Source of the DNA: Isoetes taiwanensis
Lineage: Eukaryota > Streptophyta > Lycopodiopsida > Isoetales > Isoetaceae
NCBI GenBank assembly: GCA_021234155.1
Contig: JAJEKV010000750.1
Span: forward strand, 1 to 64,000
Length of the DNA stretch: 64,000 bases
Direction: 5' to 3'
Under the pieces are notes generated by a model that saw only the letters and a program-made list of their open reading frames with translations, searched no databases and had not been told where the DNA came from. Below, in pieces: positions 12,558 to 24,390 of the stretch; within the stretch, counting starts at the first letter, position 1; every line of letters begins with the position of its first letter. Both the position numbers and the translations under genes were made by a program.

Positions 12558-12565
12558 TCTCGAAC
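12558..12565. repeat. Target-site duplication, left (hAT-like)
   Basis: TCTCGAAC directly left of the element. It matches TCTCGCAC at 14317-14324 at 7 of 8 positions. Confidence 0.75.
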
Positions 12566-12611
12566 CATAGTTACCGAAAACGAAAACGGAATGAAAACGG
12601 CAAGTGAAAAT

Positions 12612-12612
12612 T

Positions 12613-12655
<43 letters not shown>

Positions 12656-12656
12656 G
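12612..12656. repeat. (GAAAAC)n hexamer repeat
   Basis: Seven or so units of GAAAAC in the left subterminal zone of the hAT-like element, continuing the GAAAAC of its own terminus. It may have arisen by slippage from the end sequence. Confidence 0.9.
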
Positions 12657-13582
12657 CCAAAAAAACGGCAAGTGCAAAAAAAATATATATACACATATGT
12701 ACACTAACTCATAATATTAATATGGCATATTTAATACAATATCATCTGAAATATGCTTGTCCAAAATAGCATATTTGCTAATTAAACAACACATATGATA
12801 AACGTTTTTGGCCGTTTAACACAACTTCTACCTCTTTCCACCAATCGCTTGGATCTGGACCTGTATTGTTATGCTTTCTTTTCCTCCTGTTGGTGCTCAT
12901 CATGGTGATCACAAGCTATAAAAATAAAAAAACAAATAACAAGTGAGCATAAAGTAAGCAATATCTCGCTATTTTTTTGTTACAGTCAAAAAAATAAGAG
13001 ACAAGTGAGAAAAACAATTATCAAATAGTGAGCAAAAAAGTCTATCAAATTAGCAAAGCAAGCAATAGCTCCCTGTTTTTTTGTTACAAAACAAGTCATT
13101 AAGTGAGCGAAAAGAAAGAACAAGCGAACAAGAACAAAATAACAAGAGCAGCTAAATGCAATTTACAGCGAACTAGAAAAGGAAAAAAATGCATCAGCCA
13201 TAGCTACAAATGAAGCCATGGCACTGATTGCAAGGCTACAGGAAGAAAAAGCCAAGCAATTTAAGAGAATGGTAGAAGAGAAGACAGTTTATTTATGATC
13301 AAGAAGCTATTTCATTGCTATAGGAAATACTCTTGAAAAGAGAAGAAGAGAAATTTGCATTGGAGAAGGAAACAGATCTTTATATGGAGAGATTCCTCAG
13401 TGTTAGAGCAGGGAAAGGATCACAATGGACTGAATGGATTCAGGGCAGTTTTGAAAGTAATGAAAACTGAATGCTAGAAGACAGCAGGAAGCAAATCCTA
13501 TTTGACAAGGTCGAAATCAAGCTCGTCTCTGAATCTTTTAGATGCGGCATTTGCTTGCTTGTTTTTGCTTTGTTGCAGAGAC

Positions 13583-13686
13583 TTGGTCTTTAAACCTGTA
13601 GTTCTCACTCAGAGATAAACCTGCCGTTCTCACTCAGAGATAAATCTGTTGGTCTTTAAACCTGTTGGTTCTCACTCAGAGAGAGA
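13583..13686. repeat. Short tandem repeat around TTCTCACTCAGAGA
   Basis: Three copies of a unit containing CTCACTCAGAGA, two preceded by GGTCTTTAAACCTGT. It lies inside the hAT-like element. Confidence 0.8.
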
Positions 13687-14316
13687 TGGGTTCACGAAAA
13701 TCCCTCTGGTCAGGAAAGAAAGGATTTGAGGAGGTCGATTCAAGGCCAAGGCCGGACTCCATGCCCCTGAAATCCGTGAGAACCCAAATCTATCATTGCA
13801 TATAAAGCATTGATTAAGAAAGGCATTGGACAGAACAGAAGGCAATGGGCGATTATTTGAGTTGAAGACTGCTAAGATAGATAGACAGATTGAACCCGAA
13901 ATGAACTGAAAATCTGAAATGCTGATTCAGTTCCTAATGCAAACGGAAAAATGCAGAAATACATGCCTTATTCGCTCTTGAGCTCTCGGCCTTATGGAGC
14001 TGCTACTGGGCTTCAGATGAATCGAATCGACCTGCTCTTTCATACGATTGAAGATGAATCACGTTCAGCCACTTCTTTGCTTCAGGATTTTGCCTCCAAA
14101 ATGACCACAGGCCGAAAGAATGACGAAAAAATTTTCCCCCAAAAAAGTCTTACAAAAAACGGACGTTTTTTTCTAAAAAACGGCCCAAGAAAACGCCACG
14201 TAGGCGTTTTTAGCAACACGTTTTTTCGAAGCACGTTTTCACATTTGAAAACGGCATTAGGCAAAAATTAAGAAAACGGCAAAAAAACGGCAAAACTACC
14301 GGTTTTCGGAACTATG

Positions 14317-14324
14317 TCTCGCAC
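14317..14324. repeat. Target-site duplication, right (hAT-like)
   Basis: TCTCGCAC directly right of the element, partner of 12558-12565. Confidence 0.75.
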
Positions 14325-15600
14325 ATTCGATTTACGGGCGGCGATTAACCTCAATCTTTATACCCAAGGGGGTGCTTGGGGTGGTTTGGCATGTTTTCAT
14401 CTCAACCGTTGATCTCAAAAATGGATCACCGGGCCGTATAATTCAAAATCTCTAGATATAAGGGTCTTTATATAATTGTATATATATACCGGATATATCA
14501 AGTTTTGTACTCATCAATAGGATAAAATAAAATGGAATGAAAGGAGGTTGCACGAAGTCAAATGTACGTACATTGGGAAGTATAGATTTCCAAGATTCTA
14601 TAAGGTTTCTAAATTCACCAAAATTTAAAACTACCCAATAATCTAGAGAGATTCTATAAGATTCTACGAGGTTTTCTAGGAATGTATTAAGATTACCCAA
14701 GATACGAAAGTATTCCTTAATATTATAGCAAGATTCCTTGAAGATCTTTACGAAGATGTTTACCACCCTCGAACCTTTGCGGGCATAAGTTGGGGCATGT
14801 GGAGATCAAGGGTCATGCTTACACTAATGTTGTACTTCCACGTGGCATTGACAAAACTAATGCTTATAAAAGAACACAAAAAATTGCACTACAAAATTGA
14901 TTGGTAGTTTGTGGTGTAAATGTTTATGAAGATTTTATCACTCTCGACTTGTGTGCGGGGCATAAGTTAGGGCGATGGTTATACTATGATGGATTGTACA
15001 AAATCGATCGGGTAATATGTGAATTTATTGTTTATGAGGATTTTATCATCCCTAACTTGTGTTAGTGCATAAGTTATAGCGTCTAATAGCAAGGGTCATG
15101 CTAATCCCAAGATTTCACATCTAGTGAAAGCTTCTACTTGTAGAAGAACACCAAAAAGTGCAGAATAAATTTAGCTATGGCTTACCCTCTTTGCAAAATG
15201 CGACATTGTGGTTCAAATTTAAACTCATGGGGCAAGAACATGAAGAAATGCATTGATATTTTTGATAGATATATTTTTCATTCCTCTGCTTTATTATAGG
15301 TTTCCCAAGATTCTATAAAATTCTTTGACGTTTTCTAAGGTACCATTTAGATTCCACATTATGCTATAAATATTCCTCAATATTCTATAGAGAACCCCTT
15401 TAAATATCCTTTAGGTTCCGTACAAAACACATCCAATATAGAAGATTTATCTCTATTCACTTAAGGTGCACCTAGATTCTCCAATGTCCCCTTGATTCCA
15501 TTAGATTCCTAAAAATCAATTGGTGAAAGATCAAGTCAATCCTCAAGTCAACATCCACAAATCCTACTCAAAGTGCCACGTTCTTGTATTAACTTTAAGG
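14325..15600. other. Degenerate repeats, no gene
   Basis: AGATTCTA-type degenerate repeats occur at 14574-14760 and 15285-15500. Paired words (GGGCATAAGTT, GATTTTATCA) recur at 14780, 14950 and 15050. The motif AAGGGGGTGCTTGGGGTG at about 14368 recurs almost unchanged at about 21943. Confidence 0.5.
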
Positions 15601-15604
15601 GTTA

Positions 15605-16010
15605 GCATGCTTCCCTCTAGAATATGTTTAGATTCCTATTAGATTCCATCTAGATCGATTAGTAAGACCTTAAATCCCTCTCGTCAAGAATAAGGTTTTA
15701 CGGAAGATCCGCATCAATTGTCCGGAAAATAACCACAGCAGGGCATTTGAATGCAAGGTTGGTGTTGTATATGCACTTCTATTGTATGAGTAGTTAAACG
15801 ATGAAGTCTAATGGGAAGATTGCATATTGCACCACCTAAAACAGAGGAATTCAAATTTCAATGGGTAGATTACATATGGATGTGCCATATTCAAATTTAA
15901 ACTCATGGGGCAAGAAACATGAAGAAATGCATTGATGTGCTTTTGATAGATATATTGAGGGTTTTCATCTTATTTCATTTTTAATGTCCCTTTTGTGGTA
16001 TCTATCAAGT
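15605..16010. repeat. Dispersed repeat family, copy 2
   Basis: Diverged direct copy of 7060-7480. It lacks the 57-bp internal duplication seen there. Confidence 0.75.
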
Positions 16011-16019
16011 GATTATTAA

Positions 16020-19000
16020 TGTTCTTTTTGTCATTAGCTCACAACATTTTATGGGGACAACCTTCGTGGCATTAGATTATAAATTTCAACTTACGATTCT
16101 CATAATATTACATGACACTCGCTTATAATATTACATAACTTTGATCACAATTTTGTAAATGCAAAGATTATAAATTGGTAATGTCGCATTTTCTGGGGTT
16201 TAAAAAGCTTGCAATTTTAAGCTCCACATGACACATATATCGGTTAACACAAAAACTTATGTTCCCTATCTTTCTAGAACTTGCAACTAACAATATTTGT
16301 TAAATAAAAGAAAAGGATGACAAAATTCTTTTGCTAATTTTCAATTCAAAGGCATGAGTTTAATCTTGTACCTAAGGCGGCGTTCAAGAAGGACCTATCC
16401 AATATCACATTGATATCTCACACTCAATATCTTAAACAAAATGAATCTTAAGCCTAGAATGACAACTTCTATAATCCCTCGCTTTTCTCAATGAACAATT
16501 ATTTTACTTGCAAACTCTTGCATATCGAGTAAAGCTAACCTTAAGAGTAAGCTAACCTTAAGATCTACGACAACTACAAAAATCGTGGCTCAAAGCAAGA
16601 AAAAACCACTATAGATATGTTGAATTGCGATGAACACCAAAATACAAACAAAAGAGTTCTCACAATAAAGTGTAAACTCTAAGCAAGAAATAACCCGATC
16701 CACAATTTACTATGCCATAAGCATGCTCATTTCCTACTCCTCGAAAATGCACATGATGGATCATCTTTGCCCGAGCTGTGATGCTTTTTTTGCAAGATAT
16801 ATTCATATCCAAGCTTTGGGATTTCTTTTTCTTATCGATTTGTGCATCTTAGACCCCGATGCTCGGCATCATCCGAATAGTTTCTTATTGAATCACGATC
16901 TAACTCATGCCTTGAAGCATTTGTCCAGTCAAACGGCTAGCTTCACTATGCTCCATATGGGGCATTTGCCTTAAAACTCTTTTCATTTCCTTTGGATGCA
17001 ACCTCCCTTGGGACCGACTCACTCCAGTACACAACATAATTTATAAATTGTGCCATTAGAAATTGAGAAGCAAAAATGTACCCCTCCTCTTGTTCGCATC
17101 AACCTATTTAAGGCTCTCTTTCTTTGGAGCTCCAGAACTTTTCCCGACTAAGAGGTCTCTCATTGCAGGCCTAGATCTTTGGCATAAGACCGAAGTCTCA
17201 CAAGAAGTCAGTTATATGACTACAAAATGAACTTCACCTCGGAAAAAGCGGGAGGGAGAATCTCAATGTGATACATTAGTTTGTGCATGGATGCTCCAAC
17301 AAAGAAAGGAGGCATCAATGGTGAAATACCATATGGCTTCGAGTATCGTATCTTCCATACATTCCATCACCATATGTTCTTTGAATATCATTATCTTCCA
17401 TACATTCCATCACCATATCCAGGGGGTATGGAGTCATCTCATGAGCCATCGATGGACCTTGCCAAAACATCTCGGGAGCATATGAGCATATGGCGGCATT
17501 GGATTCATTGATACATATACGCAATATCACCAAACATGAAACACAACCCAGTTAACATTACGCCAACTTAAATTTTGAACTAACACAAATTCCAAGCATA
17601 GCTTGCCCAAGTTCTATGTAGAACAAAACTAAAACCATTCTAAAGCGCTTTTTTCCTACTTCGGGAATTTGGATAAAATGGCTTAGTGCTGAAAAATAAG
17701 GATAAGGATATGTGTGTCTCTTTTGTGGAAACATGATATTACAAATGAAGGCGAAGCACGAACTTTTACCAAAGATATGTGCGTCGCAGAATAGCCTTCC
17801 ATCAAGAACCGACCAAAGAATAAATGATACATGAGATATTCAAGCTCCCATTATGCATTCCGATGTTTCGTTGAAGATACACGGCTAGATGTTAAAGATT
17901 TCCTACTATGATCCATAAAGAAACGATACAATGGGACTTTGATTAGCAGCCATGTAACAAGTTTGATTGGACGGTTATGCAACAAGTTTGGATGGACAAC
18001 TTGTAAATCTAGTCAATTAATAATCTCTTCTCTGCATGTCTTAATAAAAAAAGATTCTGCAGCTGTAATTAGTACCTCGCAGGAAACATTCCAGATTGTT
18101 GACAATATCCTACCGAAAGCAATCCCTTGCAAGGCGGTGGAGAACCATAAACATAACAAAACACATCACTTACGAGGGCAAAATCAAATCCTTCAAATCA
18201 TTACCGTGAATGTGAATGCTTATAAAATATAAAGTGGTTCGGGGGTACCTTTCTAAGTTTCCCAAAGTCTAACTCGCACCATCATCCGCCAACACCTTTT
18301 TTAGAATATAGCTAAATTCGGACTAATAAACATATGGGCGAAAGCATATTTACACGGCATTTAATGGACTAGGTTTCTTCTTCTTCGTTCTAGAAAATAT
18401 AATGTATCCAAAGTCGAAATTGTAAAGCATGACCCAAAGCGAACCAACCATTTGAATAACAGAGCTTGTGAAGTATCATTCGATGCTAATGCTAAACAAC
18501 CGACCACTAATAAGTCTAACTTAAGCATGAGCTACATTCAAGCTTCAAACTTTAAATTAATATACAATGGATATAACTGTTTAACAAAGCGGGTTGGCGG
18601 ATCAAATTTGTGGAACATTTTAATTGCACATTGAATCACCTTTTTGATGTCACTGCCTTTGCCACTTACAATAGCAACTTGTGTTTATGCCCTTGACAAA
18701 GTCTCTCGAGATTTCATTTACAAATATCTAGTTTGAGCGGGCCGCGATGAGAACCTGCTCGAATCTATTTTCCACGCCACAAACAGCTTTACAAAATACT
18801 AAACCGAATTTGTATGTAAGGGAAATCAGGATCATCCGGTAGCACATCATCAAACCAGCCCGTAACATTGACAATATGCGTTTTGCAAAACCTTATGCCT
18901 TGCAAAATGCCACCATTAATGGCAAAGAATCGAAGTTAACCCTTTCGCACTTATTTTGCTGATCCATTATATCTTTGAAAACATCAGCTTTCGGACGCGG

Positions 19001-20010
19001 GTACAAATGTATAGTCTCTTACGTTGGTGTTCACTACCAACCAAAGACTATATGACAACCAAGTATGTTTTGTCTATTTTCTAGATGTAATTTGACAATA
19101 TTAGGATATTTAGAATTACAATTTGTTTTTAAAATCCTAGGCTGTATTCTTATTCGCCACTAACCGTATCAATGACATCTCTATTCATTCATCTCATCTA
19201 GATAGAGTTTAGAAGTCGAATACCTCGCTTTTTGACAAACCGGTTATATTTTTCATTGCGTGGCCATTTGGGCCCGCCCAAACCAGCATCCACTCGGTCC
19301 AAATGCAACCAAAAGTTCATAGCAAAAAAAATGGAGGCATTTAACTTGCGGATAACGATACAAACCTCGAAAATCTTTTGAATCCAAAGTTAAAAGAAAG
19401 TTGATAAGCCCATCCGGCTAAAAATATGGCAAGATATTCTATAATTCACCCATCCGGCTGAAGGGCTTAGACAACAACATCTATTGGCCTGCAGCTGCAA
19501 AACCATTTAAATAGTCAAAGGGATGTCAATGGGTAGTTTTTGGATCGAACAAAAAGAGATAGGAAACTTAAAGGTTTGCTTCAAGATCTCACCTCCAGCT
19601 CTAAGAAATGACTGCAAATCGTAAATCTTCAAATTTATGAGAAAAGAAAAGACTAGCTTTGTTTTGCTATACCTTATATATCGCCAAGCTTAGAAACATT
19701 AACACTAAAGCGGGATACGAAAAACCTGACTAGTTACACTCCAACAATCCATGAGTCTTTTCAAATTTTCCAACTTCTTTACTGAGAATGAATTCCTTGC
19801 TTCTTTGATAAACAATTTTGGCATAAAGAGCCATTAAAAATCGTCACCGTGAGCAACAAGTCGAAATCTATCTTTTCCCGGCACTCAAAGACACGAATAT
19901 ATTTGCATCATAATGGAGACCAATCGCGACTCTTTAAGCGAGCATCGTAACACCGAGTTTCAATCTCAGCTAACCAACTTCGTTATAGATTTTCACTGCG
20001 GGAGGCTTTT
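16020..20010. other. No gene recognised; sequence quality suspect
   Basis: No domain-bearing frame on either strand. A 26-bp unit starting ATCTTCCATACATTCC occurs twice (17350-17375 and 17392-17417). Between 16196 and 16775 there is not one CAG or CTG, against roughly eleven expected for this composition. Apparent frameshifts here may therefore not be real. Confidence 0.4.
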
Positions 20011-20021
20011 TTCAAAGAGGC

Positions 20022-20215
20022 GCACAAATAAGAGAAACCGTAGCGGTATGAAAGAAGCCACGGCCATGTCGTTGGCCTTCTTTGCCATATCTGCGTTTAC
20101 GTCTCCAAAGGAAATACAATAAGAGAAAACTAGATTTGGATGAAAGGAGCCATGGCAATGGCGTTCCCTTTTGTCGTAGCTTCGCCGTTCTCGTGGCCGG
20201 ACGAAAATACAATAA
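20022..20215. repeat. About 91-bp tandem duplication
   Basis: Two diverged units, each with AATAAGAGAAA, a GAAAGRAGCCA core and a GCC/GTT-rich tail. Several overlapping open frames on both strands arise from this duplication and show no domain. Confidence 0.65.
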
Positions 20216-20315
20216 GGATTCCACACTGGCTACTTTTAGACCAAATCGGCCCAATCCACATTGCTTGCAAGCCCGGAGGAGAAAAAAAAAAAAGTGGAGC
20301 TGACGCTTGCTCCTT

Positions 20316-20838
20316 CATGGGGGTTTTTGAGATTAAAAAGGGCCTTCAAAACATGCCAACTAAGCCAAATGAAGATAAATGAACTACTAATCAGAAATCC
20401 AAGCTCGTGGTCCGGTCGATGGCTGATATAACTAACTCTTTGAATCACATTTTCTAGCATAACTATTGATAGAAAAGTCCAAATGACTCTTGTTTAGTGC
20501 AATGGATAATCTCGTTGAGATCTTTCCAATCTTAGGTGCTTTGCACATATTTTAACCACTTATGATCGTCAAAACTCAAAAATATGGTTTTTACTATTTT
20601 TACTATCTTCTGGGCTAAAGATATGCAAACCACCCCCAAGGTTGGAAAGATCTCAATGAGATCTATCTATTGCACCAAACTCATTTGGACTTTTCTATCA
20701 ATACTTTATGCTAGAAAAATGTGATCCAATGAGTTAGTTCTAACTTTTGCCGACCGATTACCGATGTTTTCCGATTGGTAGTTCATATAGCTTAGTGCAA
20801 TTCTTAGAAGGCCCTTTCATGATCAAAAATCCCTAATG
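20316..20838. mobile_element. Fold-back (long inverted repeat) element
   Basis: The left arm (about 20316-20545) and right arm (about 20640-20838) are complementary over most of their length. Shared landmarks are GATAGAAAAGTCCAAATGA, TCACATTTTTCTAGCAT and AAGGGCCTTC. The ends are CATGGGGGTTTTTGA on the left and, reverse-complemented, CATTAGGGATTTTTGA on the right. The middle is about 95 bp with no coding potential. It is a MITE or fold-back element. Transcribed, it would make a long imperfect hairpin. Confidence 0.8.
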
Positions 20839-20839
20839 C

Positions 20840-22770
20840 TACGGACATCGTGTGAAGAACAAAGAATCGCGCCCCAGTAATAAAAGCGAGAGCATGTAAA
20901 TGGCCCTAACCGGGTGGGATGTGCTTGCCGGGATGCGGATCCGTGGATTGAAGAAATGATATGCCGCATAGGATAAACTACTGACTCAAAGGCATGATTT
21001 GAGAACAACACAACGGCAAAAAAAAGCCACTCCAAATAGTTGATATAAAGAATGGAAGCAGAAAATATCTGTTTTGTGCTATTGAGTTGAATCTCCGGGC
21101 ACCTGACAAAACACCGAATACATTTTCGGAAAAATGTTGCATGCTCACGATGCTTTGATCTAAAAATGCTGCAATGAAAACAGAGGATAATTAGTCGTGT
21201 GTTTTCTCATAAGCGATAGATAAATCAAGCAATGCAAAAGCAAGAGCCTTAGTTTTACTTCTTGTGCCGCTAAATATGAAATCCAACTCCAAATGAAAGT
21301 CCGCAACACAAAAAAAGCGGATCCTCTCGACCTTTACGAAAAATCAAAGTTTGATCCATTGTGCCCTTAAATTGTTCCAAGTTAACCCTATGCGGGAAGA
21401 AATGACCTTCCCATGAATCCGGATAAATTTTCCACGGTAAACACGGGGCAATCGATTTAGAAATGCTGCAAAGAAAGTATTTGCGTTAATTAGATTCTAA
21501 TGGAATGAAATGTTGAAACTAAACTCTAAAGTCGAGCTTCAAATCAATTACGGGTTATCTGAGGGGATATCCCCGCTCTCGCCATGGCAGAGCCACAAAG
21601 GCACCGAAGCAGAAACGAGGAAAAATGGAAAATATCCTTTTGATGATTTTTTAATTAATGTGCATTGCCACCTCATGAAGGTGGACATTAAATTTCTTTG
21701 CCCATTAAATTTGCTTGACTTTTTAAATCAAGGGAAGAGATTAAAAGCCCCAATTCCAATGATTTGGATTAAAAGCCCCAGATTCTATCACCTTCCTTGC
21801 AACTTCCTATCCAAAATTGGCGACCAAGATTTGACCTTCCCTTTTTTAATCGAAGGCCTATATGAAAAGCCCAAATAATTTTAATCGGCGGTCTAGATAA
21901 AATGCCCCAATTTCGAGGGCCCAGATTAAAAGCCCCAAATAAGGGGGATGCTTGGGGTGTTCTGGATTTGCCAAATGGGGCGCCCATCCAAAGATCAGAT
22001 CAATCTACACCATGATCCCAGACCTCCATATAAATATATATATCAAGGTGTTATTTTCAAAGACATCTATGGAAGATATTATCTCGGTTTGCATGAATAT
22101 ATACTCTTCCAAATGAACCAAATTTATCTTGTGAGATTTAACTTTGGTCCAAAGTTCAAATTTGAGTTTCCTTATTTATAGTTACTCTTCACCACAACCA
22201 ATGTCTAGTGCTAGATTCGTTCTTTAAAATGAGATGGCAAAGAAATTGAACCTTGCATCGTTAATACCAACCAACGACAAAAAGTAATGAGGCTACGTGA
22301 TTGAGTTGAAAATGCTTTGGCCAGGAGAAAAGTGAAAATTCGGTGAATATGATGTGGAGAAGCAATGAAGAAGCTTGAATAACTAAGTTACACCTAACTC
22401 TCTTGTACACGTGCAGTGCACTCAGCAATTGATATTACTTTAAATGGTCAGTGCTGATGATGTAATGGTGCTGTGAGAGATTCAAAATCATTTGCAGCCT
22501 ATTGGTACCATTGGCTTCTTAATTCTCCATAAAAAGTTTACCAGTTTCACTTGTATATATTTTGTAAAAACTGCCATATCTCAGGGCTAAATCCTTTCGA
22601 TAAGACCCATGATCCATCTTAGATAAGACCTTTTTTTTCTCATGGAAATTTACTGTCGAATTTTTGGACCTATAGGTGTAGCATATTCCTTCTGCTAGCA
22701 TATTCCTTATGCCAGTTGGTCTCCGTGGACGATAAAATCATATTCTATTCTTCTGCTATGTTTGTTGCAT
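20840..22770. other. No gene recognised
   Basis: AT-rich, with AAAAGCCCC words repeated at 21745-21935 and the GGGGGATGCTTGGGGTG motif at about 21943 shared with 14368. The open frame at 21510-21878 (122 codons) carries no domain I can see. Confidence 0.4.
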
Positions 22771-22782
22771 CTAACAAAATTG

Positions 22783-23215
22783 AACAAACAAACAGTGCAA
22801 AAAGGACAAACAGTGCGCATTTTGGGAAAAGGATATTCTTCATTTGGTGAGGAGGATATGATAGTGAAGGAAGTAACAAAATTGTGGGTTAATCAGGCCC
22901 GTAATAAAATTCCCATTAGCAAAGCACCTGCTGGTTCAGAGAGGTCCGATAGGGAGAGAAGATGCCTCAATAATCAAAACAAACAACACTTTGTCGAAAT
23001 TTTTAAGAAGAAGATGTGTATATCCTTAGGCCTTATACAATTCAATACTCTTTGAGTTGTAAGGACAACAACTGAACCTCAAGAACAAAGCGTAGATGCA
23101 TAAAAGACGGTGAGCGGGTTACCAAAAATTAGCAGGAGTTATGCATTGGCAATCACAAAATGTGAAGAACCTGATGAGCATACCACTCCTGGCACTGGAA
23201 AAATTTTCTTACTCT
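22783..23215 (+). pseudogene. Snu114/U5-116K GTPase fragment, decayed copy
   Basis: The first frame contains VQKGQTVRILGKGYS, EEDMIVKEVTKLWV and NKIPISKAPAGS, then breaks. A second frame contains EEDVYI and further residues of the next block. The third (from 23110) contains GLPKISRSYALAITKCEEPD. In this order these match the EF-2-like domains 2 and 3 of the U5 snRNP GTPase Snu114 (EFTUD2; GFA1/CLO in Arabidopsis), which drives spliceosome activation. About 140 residues are covered without an intron, with at least two frame breaks and no G domain. This fits a truncated retrocopy or transposed fragment. The assignment is from remembered family sequence. Confidence 0.8.
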
Positions 23216-23219
23216 ATAA

Positions 23220-24390
23220 CGAAAGATTTGCAGGAGCTTTATTCTGTTTCTGCGTTAAAGTTCTGAATGGTTTAATGGTTCTAGAGTATGTCCTGTGTTA
23301 TCCTTCCGCAAAGCAGTTGTAAAAAAATTCATATTTGAAATACTTTGCAGAGACTTCAAATAAAAAAAACTTACCATGGTTCTTTTGGCAGAGTATTATA
23401 GCCATTGATTGAAATTCATCGTGTTTTAGGAAGAAAAATGGACCACCTTTCATTTTTATGTTTTTTGCAGGCCATTGATGGAGAGAATATTTTCTCTCTT
23501 ATTCTGGATCAAAGGCCCACGAAAGTTGCTTCACCCTACAAAAGATACAGAGGTCATCTATGAGATTTCTGAAAACAAAATGTGAAATCATTCTCTTCTC
23601 TTAGATTAAAGCTCTGCTAGACTTGTCTCAGGGTTTTGATCTTGCTATGGAATCTATCAGGTCAAAGCTTATTGTATGGAGGAGGATATAAGGAAAGTAA
23701 AAGATCTAGTATTTGGACTTGATTTGGGTGCAGACTCTCAGATCTCAGATAATGCTTTAAGGTGTAATAACTGCGACATCTTCACTTTGCACTGTGGCCG
23801 AAAGTGCAGGAAAATCTTGGATAGTCGTATCTAGTACTACCTTGGCTCTTTGAACGTCATAGGTTCTTATGCAATCTTTTTTACGAGAATGCACATGCAA
23901 AAAGGGCTACATACCGACAATCAAACCCCTCCTCCATGAACCATTGGTCCCAAATTATTAATTTCAATTGAGTAAAAGTGATGCTTGAAAAGTTGCACAA
24001 CTCCACACAAAACGAAAAAAATCCCAACACAAAACGACAAAACTGAAACCATGAAAACACACTCTCGGGCCACCAAAGGGCAACCCCGTGCGCAAACCTT
24101 GTTTTCTAAGCTTTGCATAAATCTGGAGCATACCAAGGTATATATCAAAATTGGACTAATAGATTGCACTCGTTTGCATTTATAAGAAATTTGTCATGGC
24201 CGAACATTTCTCTTTTATCATCTTGCCTCCCATGCAATAAAAAAAGTTGATGTAACGACTGTAGAATCTCTTACTCATGCTTTCAAGCCATAGTAAAAGC
24301 CACTTACATTACATGCCTCCTAGTCTAATTGTGTGTTGACACGTTGCACGCCCCCCCCCTCCCCTTTTTCCCTCCTTTGAGGGTAAGAGT
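23220..24390. other. No gene recognised
   Basis: AT-rich sequence. A short C-run precedes the LINE 3' end at 24350-24365. No coding exon was identified. Confidence 0.4.

Larger units (their letters stand above)
12566..14316. mobile_element. Non-autonomous hAT-like DNA transposon
   Basis: A 1751-bp element. The left end starts CATAGTTACCGAAAACG and the right end, reverse-complemented, starts CATAGTTCCGAAAACCG, so the terminal inverted repeats are about 17 bp. It is flanked by an 8-bp direct duplication with one mismatch, the hallmark length for hAT insertions. Subterminal repeats are obvious: (GAAAAC)n at 12612-12656 on the left, AAAACGGC-type words at 14130-14295 on the right. Internal frames show no BED finger or hAT dimerisation domain, so it is non-autonomous. 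A 13583-13686 block repeats TTCTCACTCAGAGA about four times. Confidence 0.8.

Noticed and set aside
20022-20460. Several overlapping 60-80 codon frames on both strands
   Set aside because: Produced by the 91-bp duplication and the fold-back arm; mutually overlapping and without motifs.
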